Assembly (NCBI GenBank): GCA_021442155.1
Contig: CM038225.1
Location: forward strand, 85,262,925 to 85,326,924
Origin: Cymbidium sinense
Taxonomy: Eukaryota > Streptophyta > Magnoliopsida > Asparagales > Orchidaceae
Direction: 5' to 3'
DNA length: 64,000 nt
Below, piece by piece: positions 52,480 through 63,920 of this stretch (positions are counted from its first letter, which is position 1; each line of letters begins with the position of its first letter). Made by a program: the position numbers and the translations under genes. The notes beneath the pieces were generated by a model. The model ran no database searches, was not told the DNA's origin, and saw only the letters and a list, made by a program, of their open reading frames with translations.

Positions 52480-55060
52480 CCTAATAGGTGTGGTGTGACT
52501 AACAAGGCATACCGCACGTATTGGTGTTGATTGAGATGATCAACAACGTTCAAATGATCACAAGCACTAATAAAAATGATCTTCTTCTAAACTCGAGCTA
52601 CAGAAAGAATCTAGATTTTAGTGCAATGTGATTGTACTCATGTCCAAAACATAAGAGAGAGAAGGGGGAATCCACTTTGGTTGGAGTGTGTGAAGGGAAG
52701 CAAGTTCAAGTCATCCACTGTGGGATGAGAGGTGTAAAATCCATTGGGGAATTAAAATTTAGAATCCATCGAGGATAAAATATGTGAACCTTCCACTAAG
52801 GGAGCAAGTTCGGGTTGGATTGAATTGATTCCACTATGGAATTTGGAAGGATTTGCATCCCACTAAGGAGAAGCTGATTGATTTGATATCTTAATTTGGC
52901 TCCACTGGGGAGGAGGGTTGATTTTGGTTCAAATTTTTTAAAATTCTAAATTTTGAGATGGATCCTGTCAGTTTACAATAGAATACACTGAGTAGGGGCC
53001 ATGTTGACTTTGGCCTACTTCAGATTTACCTATCCAAAGGGGTAGTCTACCATCCACATGGTATGACTATCCAACCAAAGAGGTTGCCTTTTGGTATGCA
53101 ACTACTGTACTAGGAAGAAAGCGTAGTAGACTTACATCCTCCAAAGTAGGGATCAATCGCTAGGGTGATCAGTTGGCGAGACAACGGATCAAACCCGACC
53201 TTAGGACTGAGTGAATGCCACTGGGGGACTTAAATCAGCTTAAAGATAGTCAAGATTAATTTCAATTTTTTTAGTTATATTTGATGGATACCATCAATTT
53301 GTGATGGATTGCACTGAGTAGGGGCCATGTTAGCCTTGGCCTACTTTAGATTTATCAATCCAAAGGGAGTAGCTTCCCAGCTGAGGGGAAAACTATCCAA
53401 CCAAAGGGGTGACTTTCGATTCGCAAAACCAATTTAGGGAAGAAAGCACAGGGACTCACATCTTTCTCAAGTAAAAGACCACTAGGGTAACACATTAGCA
53501 AGGTAACGTGTCAACCCGACCTAGGGCTGCCCGTCGATTTATGACAGTCATGCTAGAAAGAATGCATAGTAGACTTACATCTTCGAAAGAAAATAACTAT
53601 CAGGGTAACCTATTTGTGGCAAAATAGATTAAATTTGACCTAAGGGAGACTACAGAGAGAGTGCTGACCTGAAGACTTATCTTAACTCAATTGTAGTTTG
53701 GCAATTCCTATAGGGAGTTATGTTGACACTGCCCTAAAGATAGGATGCTTGCTTGGGAAAGGAGCCTGTAGGGGCTTGAATTCTGAATCCACAAGCAAAT
53801 AAATTTGTTTATTTGTTTGTTTATTTATTTATCGTGGACCCTGTTGGTTTGCGAGGAATCATACTGAGAAGGAGCTTATATCAGTCTAGACTTATCTCAG
53901 ATTTACTGGTCCAAGGGTGAATTTGTACTTCCGTTGAAAAAATTCTCTGACCACAAGGGTGGCTACTAGGAAAGGGGGATTGTCCAATCCAAAAGTAACT
54001 CAGGTAGTGTCTAAATGGGGTTGTAAAGGATGTGATCCAAATAGAGTGCCCGCAGGGAGAGGGGTCATTAAGGGATTGATCCAAAACCCTGGAGAAAATA
54101 ATATGCATAGGTATTCAGTGGCCAACTCAAGAAGAAAGTGCGGGGACTCACATCTGCCAAGAGTGGTGTATCCACCAGGTGAGTCGCTGTTAGCATAACG
54201 AACATCAACCAACCTAAGGTGCCCATTGATTTGCAATAATCAACCTAGGAAGAAAGCTCAAGGACTCACATTCTCCTATAGTGGAACTGATTGTCAGGAT
54301 AGTCTATCTTCGGCTCGATAAGTGTTATTTGACCTAGGAAAACTACTAAGTGAATTCCACTGGGGGGCTTATATCAACTCAAGAGTCATCAAGAAGAAAG
54401 GGGTCGCTGGGGGACTTATCCTAAACCTCTAATATATTTGACCTAGTTAATGCATGATGGCTAGCTCAAGAAGAAATCATGTAGGCTTACATCCTCTTAA
54501 ATGAAGTCAACATAAGGTAGCTTACTGGCTGTGCAGTGAGACCTACCAAACTAACAATGCACTCATTAGTTTGTAATGGTCAAGTCAAGAAGAAAGTGCA
54601 GGGACTCATATTTGCTAGATAAATGACCACTGGGGTGACATACTAGCAAGGTAGCATGTGAACCCGACCTAGAGCAGCTAGTGAGTGAGTGCCACAGGAG
54701 GCTTGCTCCCACTTCAAAATAGACTGAGATAAAATATATGTGTTTGTGTTTAAAGAGGACAGGATGCCGCTTGAGTTCTCTTACACCTATCTTAGTTGTG
54801 CTAGTCGAAATAGGATGTCTCTTGGGTTCTCTTACACCTATTCTAGTAGTATTGGGGAATCATGTTTAATTTGTGTTAGTGTTATGAAAAGAGGAATAGG
54901 ATGCCTCTCGGGTTCTATTACACCTACCCTAACCACTTCATGGTCGACTCATAATCAAGTAAACAATGCTTCGAATGAAGAGAATATTTTGATGAATTGG
55001 AGTAAAATTTTTGGTGATAAATGCTTTTAAATATGATTTTATGGGTAATATTTCTTCAAA
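52480..55060 (-). mobile_element. Repeat-filled 3' untranslated region of the main Tat element
   Basis: This follows the integrase on the minus strand. The core 'aggaagaaagcgtagtagac' plus 'ttacatcctccaaag', or variants, recurs near 53,110, 53,437, 53,553, 54,125, 54,245, 54,468 and 54,585. The 'actgagtaggggccatgtt' type unit recurs near 52,990, 53,310 and 53,865. At 54,761-54,930 a shorter unit 'aggatgcctcttgggttctc' followed by 'ttacaccta' occurs three times (54,761, 54,812, 54,898). Tandem repeats in this position are a known habit of Tat elements such as Retand and Ogre. The small frames seen here (53,881-54,236, 54,740-55,030) follow the repeats and are not genes. Confidence 0.75.
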
Positions 55061-55069
55061 TAGAGCCCA

Positions 55070-56090
55070 TTAATTAGAAGCATTCAGTGTTCCCTTTACA
55101 ATCAATAAGTTGATAAGATCCTCCTTGGTAAGCCTTCTCGATGACAAAAGGGCCTTCCCAAGTGGGTTCAAACATGTCTCCCATCTTTTGAGTGCAATAA
55201 TTGGTCTCTTTAGAACTAAAATAAGCTCTCCTACTTGAAAAGCTCTAGGGTAGACTAGCATGTTATGAACTTGAATCATCTTGGCTTTGTATAACTCAAG
55301 GTTCTGGCATGCACGTAGGCGTCTCTCCTCCAGACCTTCAAGTTCTTCTAACCTCAACTTCACATTCTGCTCTCTAGTGATTTTACTACCTATTACTATC
55401 CTTAGTGATGAGAGCTTAACTTCTAATGGTAGAATGGCTTCGGACCCATACACTAAGGAGAATAGGGTAGATTGAGTTAGAGTTCTTTATATGGTGTGGT
55501 ATGCCTACAAAGCTTCAACTAGCTGCTCATGCCACTGTCATTTGTTATCATCGAGTGTCTTCTTTAGTTTGTTGAATGCTTTTGCTAGGCCATTTTCCCT
55601 GGGATAGTAGATGGTAGAGTATCTCCAATCTATACCATGTCTCTGAAAATTTGTTGATCTTGGCTTATGCGGTACCATTATCGGATATAATTCATTGAGG
55701 TACCCCGAACCTATATATGATATGGTTCTAAAAACTAGAGTACATGCTGATTTGTGACCTCACTGAGTGGGATTACCTCCGCTCACTTGGAAAAGTAGTT
55801 GGTGGCAGCTAAGATGAACCGATGACCCTTGGAAGAAGGAGGATCGATAGGACCCACTATGTTGGTACCCCAACACTCAAATGGCCATAAGGCCAATGTA
55901 GGATGTAGAATGTTGGGTGATTGATGTAGGACCACACCATGTACCTGACATTGATAGCATCTCCTATCTATGTTCATGCAGTCTGTGATCATCAAAGACT
56001 AGTAGTATCCTAGTCTCTTAATCTTTACTTTCATCTTCGGACTGGATTGATGCACTCCGCATAAACCTGACTATACCTCAATCATGATCT
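55070..56090 (-). pseudogene. Tat-lineage integrase, inactivated
   Basis: Integrase inserts the retrotransposon cDNA into the genome. Order on the minus strand: an HHCC-type zinc region ending 'RRCYQCQVHG' (from about 56,070 to 55,950), the catalytic core with 'FILAATNYFSK' and 'ISDNGT', then the Tat C-terminal block 'YGSEAILPLEV..RRLRACQNLELYKAKM..FQVGELIL' (55,453-55,070). The core has its first catalytic Asp changed to Asn (codon 55,800-55,798) and its catalytic Glu to Lys (55,582-55,580). The middle Asp at 55,682-55,680 is kept. The expected Trp after 'FSK' is a stop (55,785-55,783). The three motifs lie in three different frames, so indels have accumulated too. The family call is secure; the copy is dead. 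Confidence 0.92.
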
Positions 56091-56386
56091 TATGGGCTTC
56101 ATGTTTGTCTAATTGGCATAACCACATTTGATCGAAAGATCGTTAGTATAAGGTGCCATCCATGAGAGCATAGGAGAGAGCTCTCTATTTTATCTGATGG
56201 GCTTGTGATTTCTCTTGAGGTAGTTTGCCTATGTTCAAGTAGTTTATGAATGGTTGCCTCCAATCTAACTCTTTGTCTTTATTGGCAATGACAACCTCCC
56301 CTTCAAGAGAAAGTTTATCGATGAGTTAAGCATCAAAAAGGAATATGACTTGTCTATTTTGGACCCTTATTGGAATGGGCTGATCT

Positions 56387-56830
56387 TTAACATGCCAATT
56401 CCTTGGCAAGTTTGGCCAAAGCATCTGCTACTGCGTTCTCTCCTCGAGGGACCTTGTAAATGGTGACCTCAGGGATTTGGGTCAACAACTTCATGATGTA
56501 CTCATGGTAGTGACAAAGCTTAGGTTTTAGAACCTTATAGGATCTAGTAATCTGGTTGATGACCAGCTGAGAATTCCCATAGATGTTGATGCTTTTGACA
56601 CAAACTATAATAGCTAACTCCATATCGATAATAAAAGCCTCATACTCAGCTTCATTATTGGTGTATGGATTGGAGAGATAGTATAAGAATCTCATCACAT
56701 TGCGGTCTAGAGTTAAGAGAACTATTCTTACTCCTGTCATTCCTAGAAGAGTTGATCATGGTTCTTCTCCTTTTTGAAAGGAAGCCGAACCATCAAAGTA
56801 CATCTCCCAGTGGTGATTGTCCACCTCCCC
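56387..56830 (-). pseudogene. Second (Tat-type) RNase H domain, inactivated
   Basis: An extra RNase H between the pol RNase H and integrase is a mark of the Tat lineage. The domain starts near 56,800 with 'WEMYFDGSAS' (Asp kept, 56,800-56,789). It runs through a TGA stop at the 'EEP*STLLG' position and continues as 'MTGVRIVLL..NNEAEYEAFIIDMELAI..NIYGNSQLVINQITRSYK..VADALAKLAKEL' (56,740-56,387). The NEAEYEA Glu and the late VADALA Asp are present. The expected Asp in 'YGDS' is Asn (codon 56,575-56,573), so the active site is broken. It is separated by a frame change from the first RNase H. Confidence 0.9.
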
Positions 56831-56864
56831 TAAGTTCATGATTTATTCATCGGGTAGATCATCA

Positions 56865-58220
56865 CTAAGTAAGAAGTGGGTGTGCTGCTAAGAAATCTGC
56901 TAGTGCTTGTCCTTTCACCGCACAGAGGGGTACGAAAGTAATATTGAATTGTGAGAGAATCATAGACCAACACGCCAACCATTCGGATAATATCGATCTT
57001 GTCATGAGATACTGTAGTAAATTGATTCTTGAAATCAAGTTTTCCTTTTGAGAAAGTATATAGTGCCATAGCTTTTGGGATGTAAAGATTAAAGCTAGGT
57101 AATGTTTCTCAATAGGTCGATAGTTTACTTCAGCAGGAATCAGATGATGACTGAGGTAGTAGAGAACGTCCTCCTTCCCTTCGTCATTGGTTTGGGCCAA
57201 TAAAAAACTAAGGGAGTTGTTCAATACAGTAGTGTAGAGAATAAGTGGCTTACCTGGGATAAGAGCTGCTAGAACTGGTGGCTTCAACCAATACTGATTG
57301 ATGTCTTCAAAAGTGTGCTGGTACTTGTCATCCCACTTGAACTTTGCATCCTTTTTGACAAGTGCTGCAAATGGCTTGCATCTCTTCGATAGGTTGGAAA
57401 TAAAGCATCTTAGATACGCCAACCATCCTTGGAACGATCTGAGTTAGGTTAAACTTTTAGGGGGTGGCATTTCTAAGATAACTTTGATCTTTTCTGGGTC
57501 TATCTCTATTCCCCAGTATCAAACAACAAACCCAAGGAACTTCCCTAAAGCTACTCCAAATGAACACTTCAAGGGGTTCATTTTAAGGTTGAATTATCTT
57601 AACTATTTGAAAACTACTCTCAAATCAAAGGGATGGTCTTCCTTTTCTTTGCTTTTGACTATTAGATCATCAACATAGCACTCAACTTGATGATGATTGA
57701 GTTCATTGAAGATCTGAGTCATGGCCCGCTGGTATGTATCATCGACATTTTTAAGGCTGAATGGAATGACCTTATAGCAATAGATTCTGATTAGGGTTCA
57801 AAAGTAGTGTTTCTTTCATCCTCAGGGGCCATCTTGATTTAGTTGTAGCCATATGACCAATCCATAAAGGAAAAAACCACATGAGATGAGGCAATGTCCA
57901 CCATTAATTTTGGTATAGGAAGTGGAAATTCATCCTCAGGACATGCCTTATTTAAGTCCTATGCATATGCAAATTTGGCCATTCTTTTTCTTAACTGCCA
58001 TGACACTGGTTAACCAGGTAGGGTATTTTTCTTTCCTGATAAAAGTAACATCGATCAGTTTTTTAACTTCAAAAATGACCTGTTGTTCAATTTCTAATCG
58101 CATGCATTTAGGAGCTTGCTTGATAGGGTTAACGTTAAGGTCTATTACTAATTTGTGGACTGTTACGTCAGGAGATAATATGGGCATCTCTTCATAGATC
58201 CATACAAAGTAGTCCTTAAA
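56865..58220 (-). pseudogene. Reverse transcriptase and RNase H, inactivated
   Basis: This is the core of pol, which copies the RNA into DNA. The RT starts near 58,220 ('FKDYFVWIYEEMP') and has 'PIKQAPKCMRLEIEQQVIFEV' (in part), 'FIRKEKYPTWL' and 'VKKKNGQI'. A small deletion near 57,960 shifts the frame, and the next block 'LNKACPEDEFPLPI..FSFMDWSYGYN' ends in a stop. The frame returns for an intact YVDD box (57,677-57,666). The RNase H part (57,422-56,865) shows 'FKWDDKYQHTFEDI', 'LILYTTVLNNSLSFLLAQ', 'ALYY-like VLYYLSHHLIPAEVNYRPIEK' and 'AVKGQALADFLAAHP'. Its first catalytic Asp (the LDxS position) is Asn (57,221-57,219). RT metal-binding Asp residues survive, but stops and frameshifts rule out a working enzyme. 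Confidence 0.93.
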
Positions 58221-59288
58221 CTAGTCAATAGCCTAACTAAGTCATTGGTTTCTTCTTCATTCAACAGAGAACTGATGTATGTATGGCATGGATCTTCTTC
58301 TATCCCAAGGTTGATTTCTTTGAGCTTGTTAATAGTTGAATGGATTTCCTCTTCAAATTTTGAGGTGCATCATTTGAAGATCATCATCATCTAAAGTTTC
58401 TAAACACACCTCCTCATAAGAGTTAGTGAGAAAGATCCTATCGTTCCGATGATTGGTGACAACTAAGCAAGAATCATCATCATCGACCGACCCATATCAA
58501 ATCATAGTCCCGTCTTGATTGTGCATCCTGCTTGTTCCACGCCTTCTAGAAATACCACGTTTGGAGCATGTATAAGGAATCAAACCTTCTTTGTAAAATT
58601 ATAAACATAAGACGAGTACCAATCAAAAGGTAATTTCATTAAAGCTTTATATGAATTATCTATAAGTTCTACATCAGCTTTTAGAATTGAGCATGATGAT
58701 CCCATTAGGAATCTCTTTGGATTGACATTGATGAAGACCTAGGAGCTTCCTTAACTACTAAATCTTCAACTTTTGAGAAGAAAGAGGTTAGAGCTAAAGT
58801 TTCCAACTAATAATTTTATAAATGATTCTATGCTTTGCTTGGAGGCCTGGTCTTCATCACTGTCTGGCTTGAGTGTCACCTCTAATGAAACCCACTGAGA
58901 GGGGTTGGCTGGTGTACTAATCACATGAGACACATCCATCGAGCTGGATTCTAAGTCTATGTGAGTAGCAGGAGTACTCCTGTGAACTTGAGCATGACCC
59001 CTGTTGGCTGGCGGCCAACCAGGGGGTCTTCCACCTCTAGAATTGCATCTGTACCTACCATTGCCTCTGCCTGGTGGAGGTCGAGTCATCCTACTCTTAT
59101 GTCGAGTGAACAGTGGGTGGAATGTAACATGCAGCTCTACCTCTTCGTTGGTGTCCCTTTCTCGCTCACTTGTACTTTCCCTTTTCTTTTTTTTTTCTTT
59201 TTTTTTCTTTTTCATCTTTTTCTTTTTATTTTGTATTTGAATTTTGACTAAGTTTATGAGAATATACATTTTAATTTTGAGGAAGATA
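58221..59288 (-). pseudogene. Spacer between protease and reverse transcriptase
   Basis: Pol sequence between the protease and RT. An open stretch of 184 codons (59,320-58,766) lies in a different frame from both neighbours. It begins with Lys/Glu-rich repeats produced by an A-rich run on this strand (59,165-59,230), followed by a Pro/Arg/Gly-rich stretch ('RPPPGRGNGRYRCNSRGGRP'), then an acidic stretch around 'KPDSDEDQ'. After it, 58,700-58,230 carries pieces of the linker ('LPFDWYSSYVY', 'PNVVFLEGVEQAG'). I do not recognise a domain in the Lys/Pro-rich part. Ogre elements have an intron in this interval; whether this is its counterpart cannot be decided by eye. Confidence 0.55.
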
Positions 59289-60449
59289 CTAAGTTGCATC
59301 TTCATATATCTCAACCTCATTAACTAAAAATGGCTTTTCATCTCCTTTGACACAGTATTCGATTCCATCCCTTTGAAACTTGATGAATTGATGAAGGGAG
59401 GATGGAATCATCTTATTTTGGTGTATCCAAGGCCTATTGAGAAAATCAGTGAATGATGTATTCAAATTAATTATATGGAACATGACTTCAGTCTTCTAGT
59501 CACCTATTTCTAAAGGTAACAACACTATGGAGCCTAAAACCCTCTTGCTCTGTTCATTGAATTCTCTCAACATTATTTGATCTCCTTGGAGTGTAGAGAT
59601 ATCAATCTTCAAAAAGGCAAGGGTCTTTAGACTCATAATGTTTATCGATGTACCTGGATTAATTAAAGCCCTAGAAAATCTAAATCTGCCCATATCCACT
59701 ATGATGTAGAAGGGATGGTTGTGCTCCATGTCCCCTAGTAGAAGGTCTTCATCGATGAATGTGACTCTCTGGGCTTCTCTTGAATAATGTGTCTCCTCTC
59801 CAACAGCGGTCAACTGAGCTAAGCATATTTTTGGATCAAGAAGGGACTTGATTAATGATTCCCTCATCTCTTTGGATAAGACAAGGGCATTATATATGCT
59901 TAGTTTAGCTAGCAACTTTCTTAGGTGAGCGAGGACATTGTAATCAACTCCGGGCTGATCCTCCACAAGCATATCCATGGGTGGAGCATCTTGTGGAGGG
60001 GCTTCTTGTTTGTTGGTACTAATGACTTATTTTCCCTCATATTGAGGTACTATCCTAGGAGGTAGAACCTTGCCACTGAGAAGGTTAACTTCGATGATCT
60101 CTTATGGCAGTTTAGTGGAAGATTCTACCTGCTCGTCAGGATCATATACAGCTTCTCTTATGTGAACCTCAGAATAATATGATTCCAAGTCTATCTCAAG
60201 AGGTGAACTCGTAGTATATAGAAAAGGAAAGTCCATTTCTAAATTATAAAGAGGGTGATCGGAGTTATTATAATTATTATTAAGACTTGAAGAGTTTTCT
60301 AAAAGAGTCGAGTTAGATAACCCATTAGAAGTGACATAGATGTAATTCAAACTAGCTATATTCCTCGATTTGTTAAATTTAGAAGGAGGTACATAGTAAA
60401 AATTTAATAAAGTAAGTGGGGTGATGGATTTGATGCCCTCACCCACCAA
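59289..60449 (-). pseudogene. Retropepsin-like protease region, inactivated
   Basis: The aspartic protease cuts the polyprotein. Three open stretches (60,449-60,102, 59,978-59,496, 59,483-59,289) share one frame, which is also the frame of the YVDD and RNase H parts. The central one carries 'RFSRALINPGTSINIMSLKTL', the retropepsin active-site region, in which the catalytic Asp is Asn (codon 59,660-59,658). The last one has 'LNRPWIHQNKMIPSSLHQFI', the segment that normally follows the protease core in Tat elements. The upstream stretch ('PLYNLEMDFPFLY') matches the acidic linker between gag and protease. Stops separate the pieces. Confidence 0.85.
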
Positions 60450-60696
60450 TACAAGATGTCTACTAGAAGAAGAGCTAGCTGAAGTGGAAATGTTGGAAGT
60501 AGTACGTATGGAATGGAGGTCGGATCGTCGATGGTTGCACTACTTGGCTATCCCAGATAATTATGGGATGTTGTTATTGCTCTTGAGCTACTACTTTCCC
60601 CAAGTTATCTTTGGAAACTTGCGATCCATCCTTGATGTTGGAGGTTTGAGCTACCTTAAGCACTTGTAAGAAAAGTTTCTTGATTTTAGAAATAAT

Positions 60697-62236
60697 CTAT
60701 TTAGATGTTCGAGATAAAGGGATATCCCAACCTTCTTTTATTTTGAGAGGATCACAAGCATCCCCAAGGATTACCCTAACATAACTGGATGGTTGTTCCA
60801 CTAGATATTCCTTAGGGATAACTATAGCGTCTGACTTGTAGCTATGCTCAAGCCAGTCCTTAAATGTAAAACAATCCTCCAAAACATGGCCTAGCATGCG
60901 GTGGTAGGGGGAAAAGTTAGGATCATTACTCCTGCCCACTTCCTCTAGCTTCCTAGGCTTGGGTAGCTAAAAATCAGGTCTCTTTAAAAGGTTCTTAAAT
61001 ATTTTCATGACTACCTCCCTCTTAAATGAATAAGTTTTGTTTAATTTATCCAAAAGAGTAGGTGGGTGATAGCTACCTAGGGGCAGGTCTGTGTACTGCT
61101 GCTGAGAGTATGGTTAAGGAGGAGGTGGTGAAGGCCGTGGAGGCTACTGCAGTGGCCGATAGGATGGCCTAGGTGGTGGTAAAGAAGGTGGAAGCGACGG
61201 TTGTGGAGCTTTAGGTATCTTACACTAATCTCGGCGTTGCTTCCCTTGTCCAATCGCTACTTGGCTTCTTTTCGGCTTTTGGCTTTGGCTTTGTGACCGA
61301 TCTTGAAAAGGCTGCTTTTCTCCTTATAAGTTAGCCACCTTGTTGATTAGCTTCTCAAATATCTTTATGGTGAAACCTTTGAGCATGAAGGCGACTGGGC
61401 CATGAATTTTCTTTAGTAGAATTTCAATGGCATGATGTTCAGACAACTGCGATTTGTATTTCATACTCAAATTATGTCATATAAGAATATAGTCAATGAG
61501 GGACTCACTGGGGTATTATTGTGCTACAATGAGATCACCCACAGTTACTCTTTGCTGAGCTCCAACAAACTTTTTAATAAAGAGTTACTCCAACTCAACA
61601 AAAGTCTTCACTGAACTGTTGGGGAGTTCAACGTACCAATCAAAGGCTATGCCTGCTAAACTGATAACAAAACTATGGGATAATAGTGCATCACTGTCAC
61701 CAGTATTACAATAGCTGGCCTTGAAGTACATTATGTGCTGGCGAGGGTTCCCACTGCCATCAAAACTTTTGAAAGAAGGAGGCACAAAAGCCTTAGGATA
61801 TTGGATAGCATCGAATTCCTCTGGGTAGGGTCTACCCTTTGGAACGATGAACCACCCTGCTTTCGCTTCTCACTTATTGTTCAACCATGAGTTTAATTTA
61901 TTTTTCATGTTCAGAGGTACTGTCCATTACCTTCCTATACAAGCTAGTGATACCCTGCTCTATTAAAGGTGAACTCTTAGGTTGATCTAATACATACAGT
62001 AATTCATGCTGACCAGTCTCCATAATGGTTGGATGTGCTACTAGAGCTTGATTCTAAAGTGCCAGAACTACCGCTAGCAAATCTTCAAGTCTCTTTCCCA
62101 TCTTGTCAATCTGCTCATCCTTCTATTTGAGTTGTTGAAGGAGGTGTTGGGTCGAATAAGCTATATCATCATGTTCGTCCTCAACACCTTCCAAACTCTA
62201 GTGATCCGGAAGGAGGGAACTCCTGGTGTCAACCAT
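60697..62236 (-). pseudogene. Tat-lineage gag, broken
   Basis: Gag forms the particle that packs the element RNA. A likely start is the ATG at 62,236 ('MVDTRSSLLPDH'). The retrotransposon gag core lies at 61,785-61,585 ('FDGSGNPRQHIMYF..DALLSHSFVISLAGIAFDWYVELP'). Pieces such as 'FIKKFV', 'AIEILLKKIHGPVAFMLKGF' and a Pro-rich stretch near 61,200-61,070 follow, with stops. The C-terminal part at 60,939-60,697 has 'SPYHRMLGHVLEDCFTFKDWLE', the zinc-knuckle-like motif of this lineage with its first Cys replaced by Ser. The two main open stretches share a frame, which differs from that of the proposed start, so at least one indel is present. Confidence 0.85.
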
Positions 62237-63920
62237 ATACACCTCTACTGAGTCTTCTAATAAATCATCTTCATTGGGATCAAAGTTAACCTTCTCTTCC
62301 TCTAGGTTAGACCAGTCATACCTTAGGATTTTCTTCTTCTAAGTGAGATACTGTGCTATGATTTTATATAGGGAGTGATCCAATTGTACAGGCACAAATG
62401 ATCGTGGCTCACCGGTGGTGGGATCATGTTCATGAACAAAGATACATCTGACCTCCCCTACTAATCTTGTGAGGGCTATGCTTACTGGAGGATACATTCT
62501 CATGGCCTTCAACTGCCATGGGTGGAGTGCTGCTCCGAGGAGGATCTATCTCCATGGGGGCAATGGAACTATCTCCTTCTCCCTCTGCTCCTATTATGTC
62601 CATGATCTGCTAAGGTGGTGGTGGTGATGAAATGATTAGGATGCTACAAGGTCGTCACTCCCTCCTCACCACAACTGAAGTAAGAGGTCAAGAAGGAGAG
62701 CTCGACCTCACCTCAGTCAGTGGTGTAGATAAAATGGGATCTCTTGGCCACAGCCGGATCACTAGTGGGGCTTTCTTTTCCCCTGATGCTGCCTTCATGG
62801 CCTTAGATGAACTGTAGAAGATGGAACCTAGACTGGTGATAGCAGACATAGAGTGGAGCGGTGTGATGGAGACAACACTAACTCTCTATGTGTGGGAGCT
62901 CTCCTCCCGTGATGGGTAGCACTAGTCAATAGAATACTATTAGTGTAATCAGTGTGGGTAGCACGTCAATCGGGGAAATCTATGAGGACTGAGGCTACTG
63001 ATTGCCTAGCATACCTTCACATCTCTCTGCTAGTAACATGCACTGATACACAGACATCTCTAGCCCTCTCATGTCGGATATTCTTGCTCATACTACGAGG
63101 AATAACCGATCGTAAATCAAATTGGGCACCAGACTCTGACCATCCATAAGCCTTACCAACTTGGCATAGAACTGTCCTAAGGCCAGCATACGACCTCCTC
63201 CTATCTCTGGTAGGTGCCTCATAGCGAGCTATAGGTGGAGGTGACACTGTAATCCTCTTAATATATTCCTCTCCATCAGATCTAGAAAGAGGATAAAATT
63301 TATTCTATGTAATCAGAGGAGAAACTATCCTGGGTGACTTCTCTACTGCAACCTGAGAGACTTCGTCCTTCTCCTTGGCTATATGCACATGATGTTGCTT
63401 GATCTTGTGGCTCTTATTATGGCATTGAGTTCTGCTAGGTGGACCAGTACAAGAACAAGACCCTTACTCAAAGGTAGGGGAGACTATCCTTGAAGCTAGG
63501 GTAGCCTTCCTGTTGGAAGAAGCTACTGAGTGGGTATTAGCCCGTACTAAGGCAGTAATGGGAACAACTAAATGTATGGGCTCTAGAGCTATGGCTGCTA
63601 TGGGAACCTCCACCACCTTCCTCTTCAGTGAGGGAAATTTAGAATCTGAAGGCATCTTAACATGGATGACTTGCTTCTGCCCAGTCACCACACTCTTACT
63701 GACGGTGGTGAGGGTTGCCCCCTCTCAAGTGATCCTGGCCCCCTCGAATTCTCGACCAAAGTGTATCAGATGAGAAAAATTAGTTTGTGGGAGGCTGGCC
63801 CAATCCAAAGCCAAATCCATCACAAAAGAGAAAGTGAACACATACTTTTGAGCATGCATTAGCATTGTACTGAATCTTGAGAAAAAACTGACTGAGACTG
63901 AACTGGAACTCTGCAATTTG
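62237..63920 (-). pseudogene. Reading frame upstream of gag, function unknown
   Basis: Three open stretches (63,916-63,725, 63,691-63,464, 63,247-63,017) lie in exactly the same frame and are separated by only a few stops. They therefore represent one former ORF of at least 300 codons. Residues include 'FVMDLALDWASLPQTNFSHL', then basic Ser/Thr-rich sequence, then 'APTRDRRRSYAGLRTVLC'. A further coding-like stretch runs up to gag ('RCIFVHEHDPTTGEPRSFV', about 62,500-62,390). Ogre elements carry an ORF1 of unknown function before gag, and this may be its equivalent. No domain is recognised. The 5' LTR must lie beyond 64,000. Confidence 0.55.

Noticed and set aside
58961..59251. Plus-strand ORFs with poly-Phe
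   Set aside because: They are antisense shadows of the Lys-rich run in the Tat pol segment.
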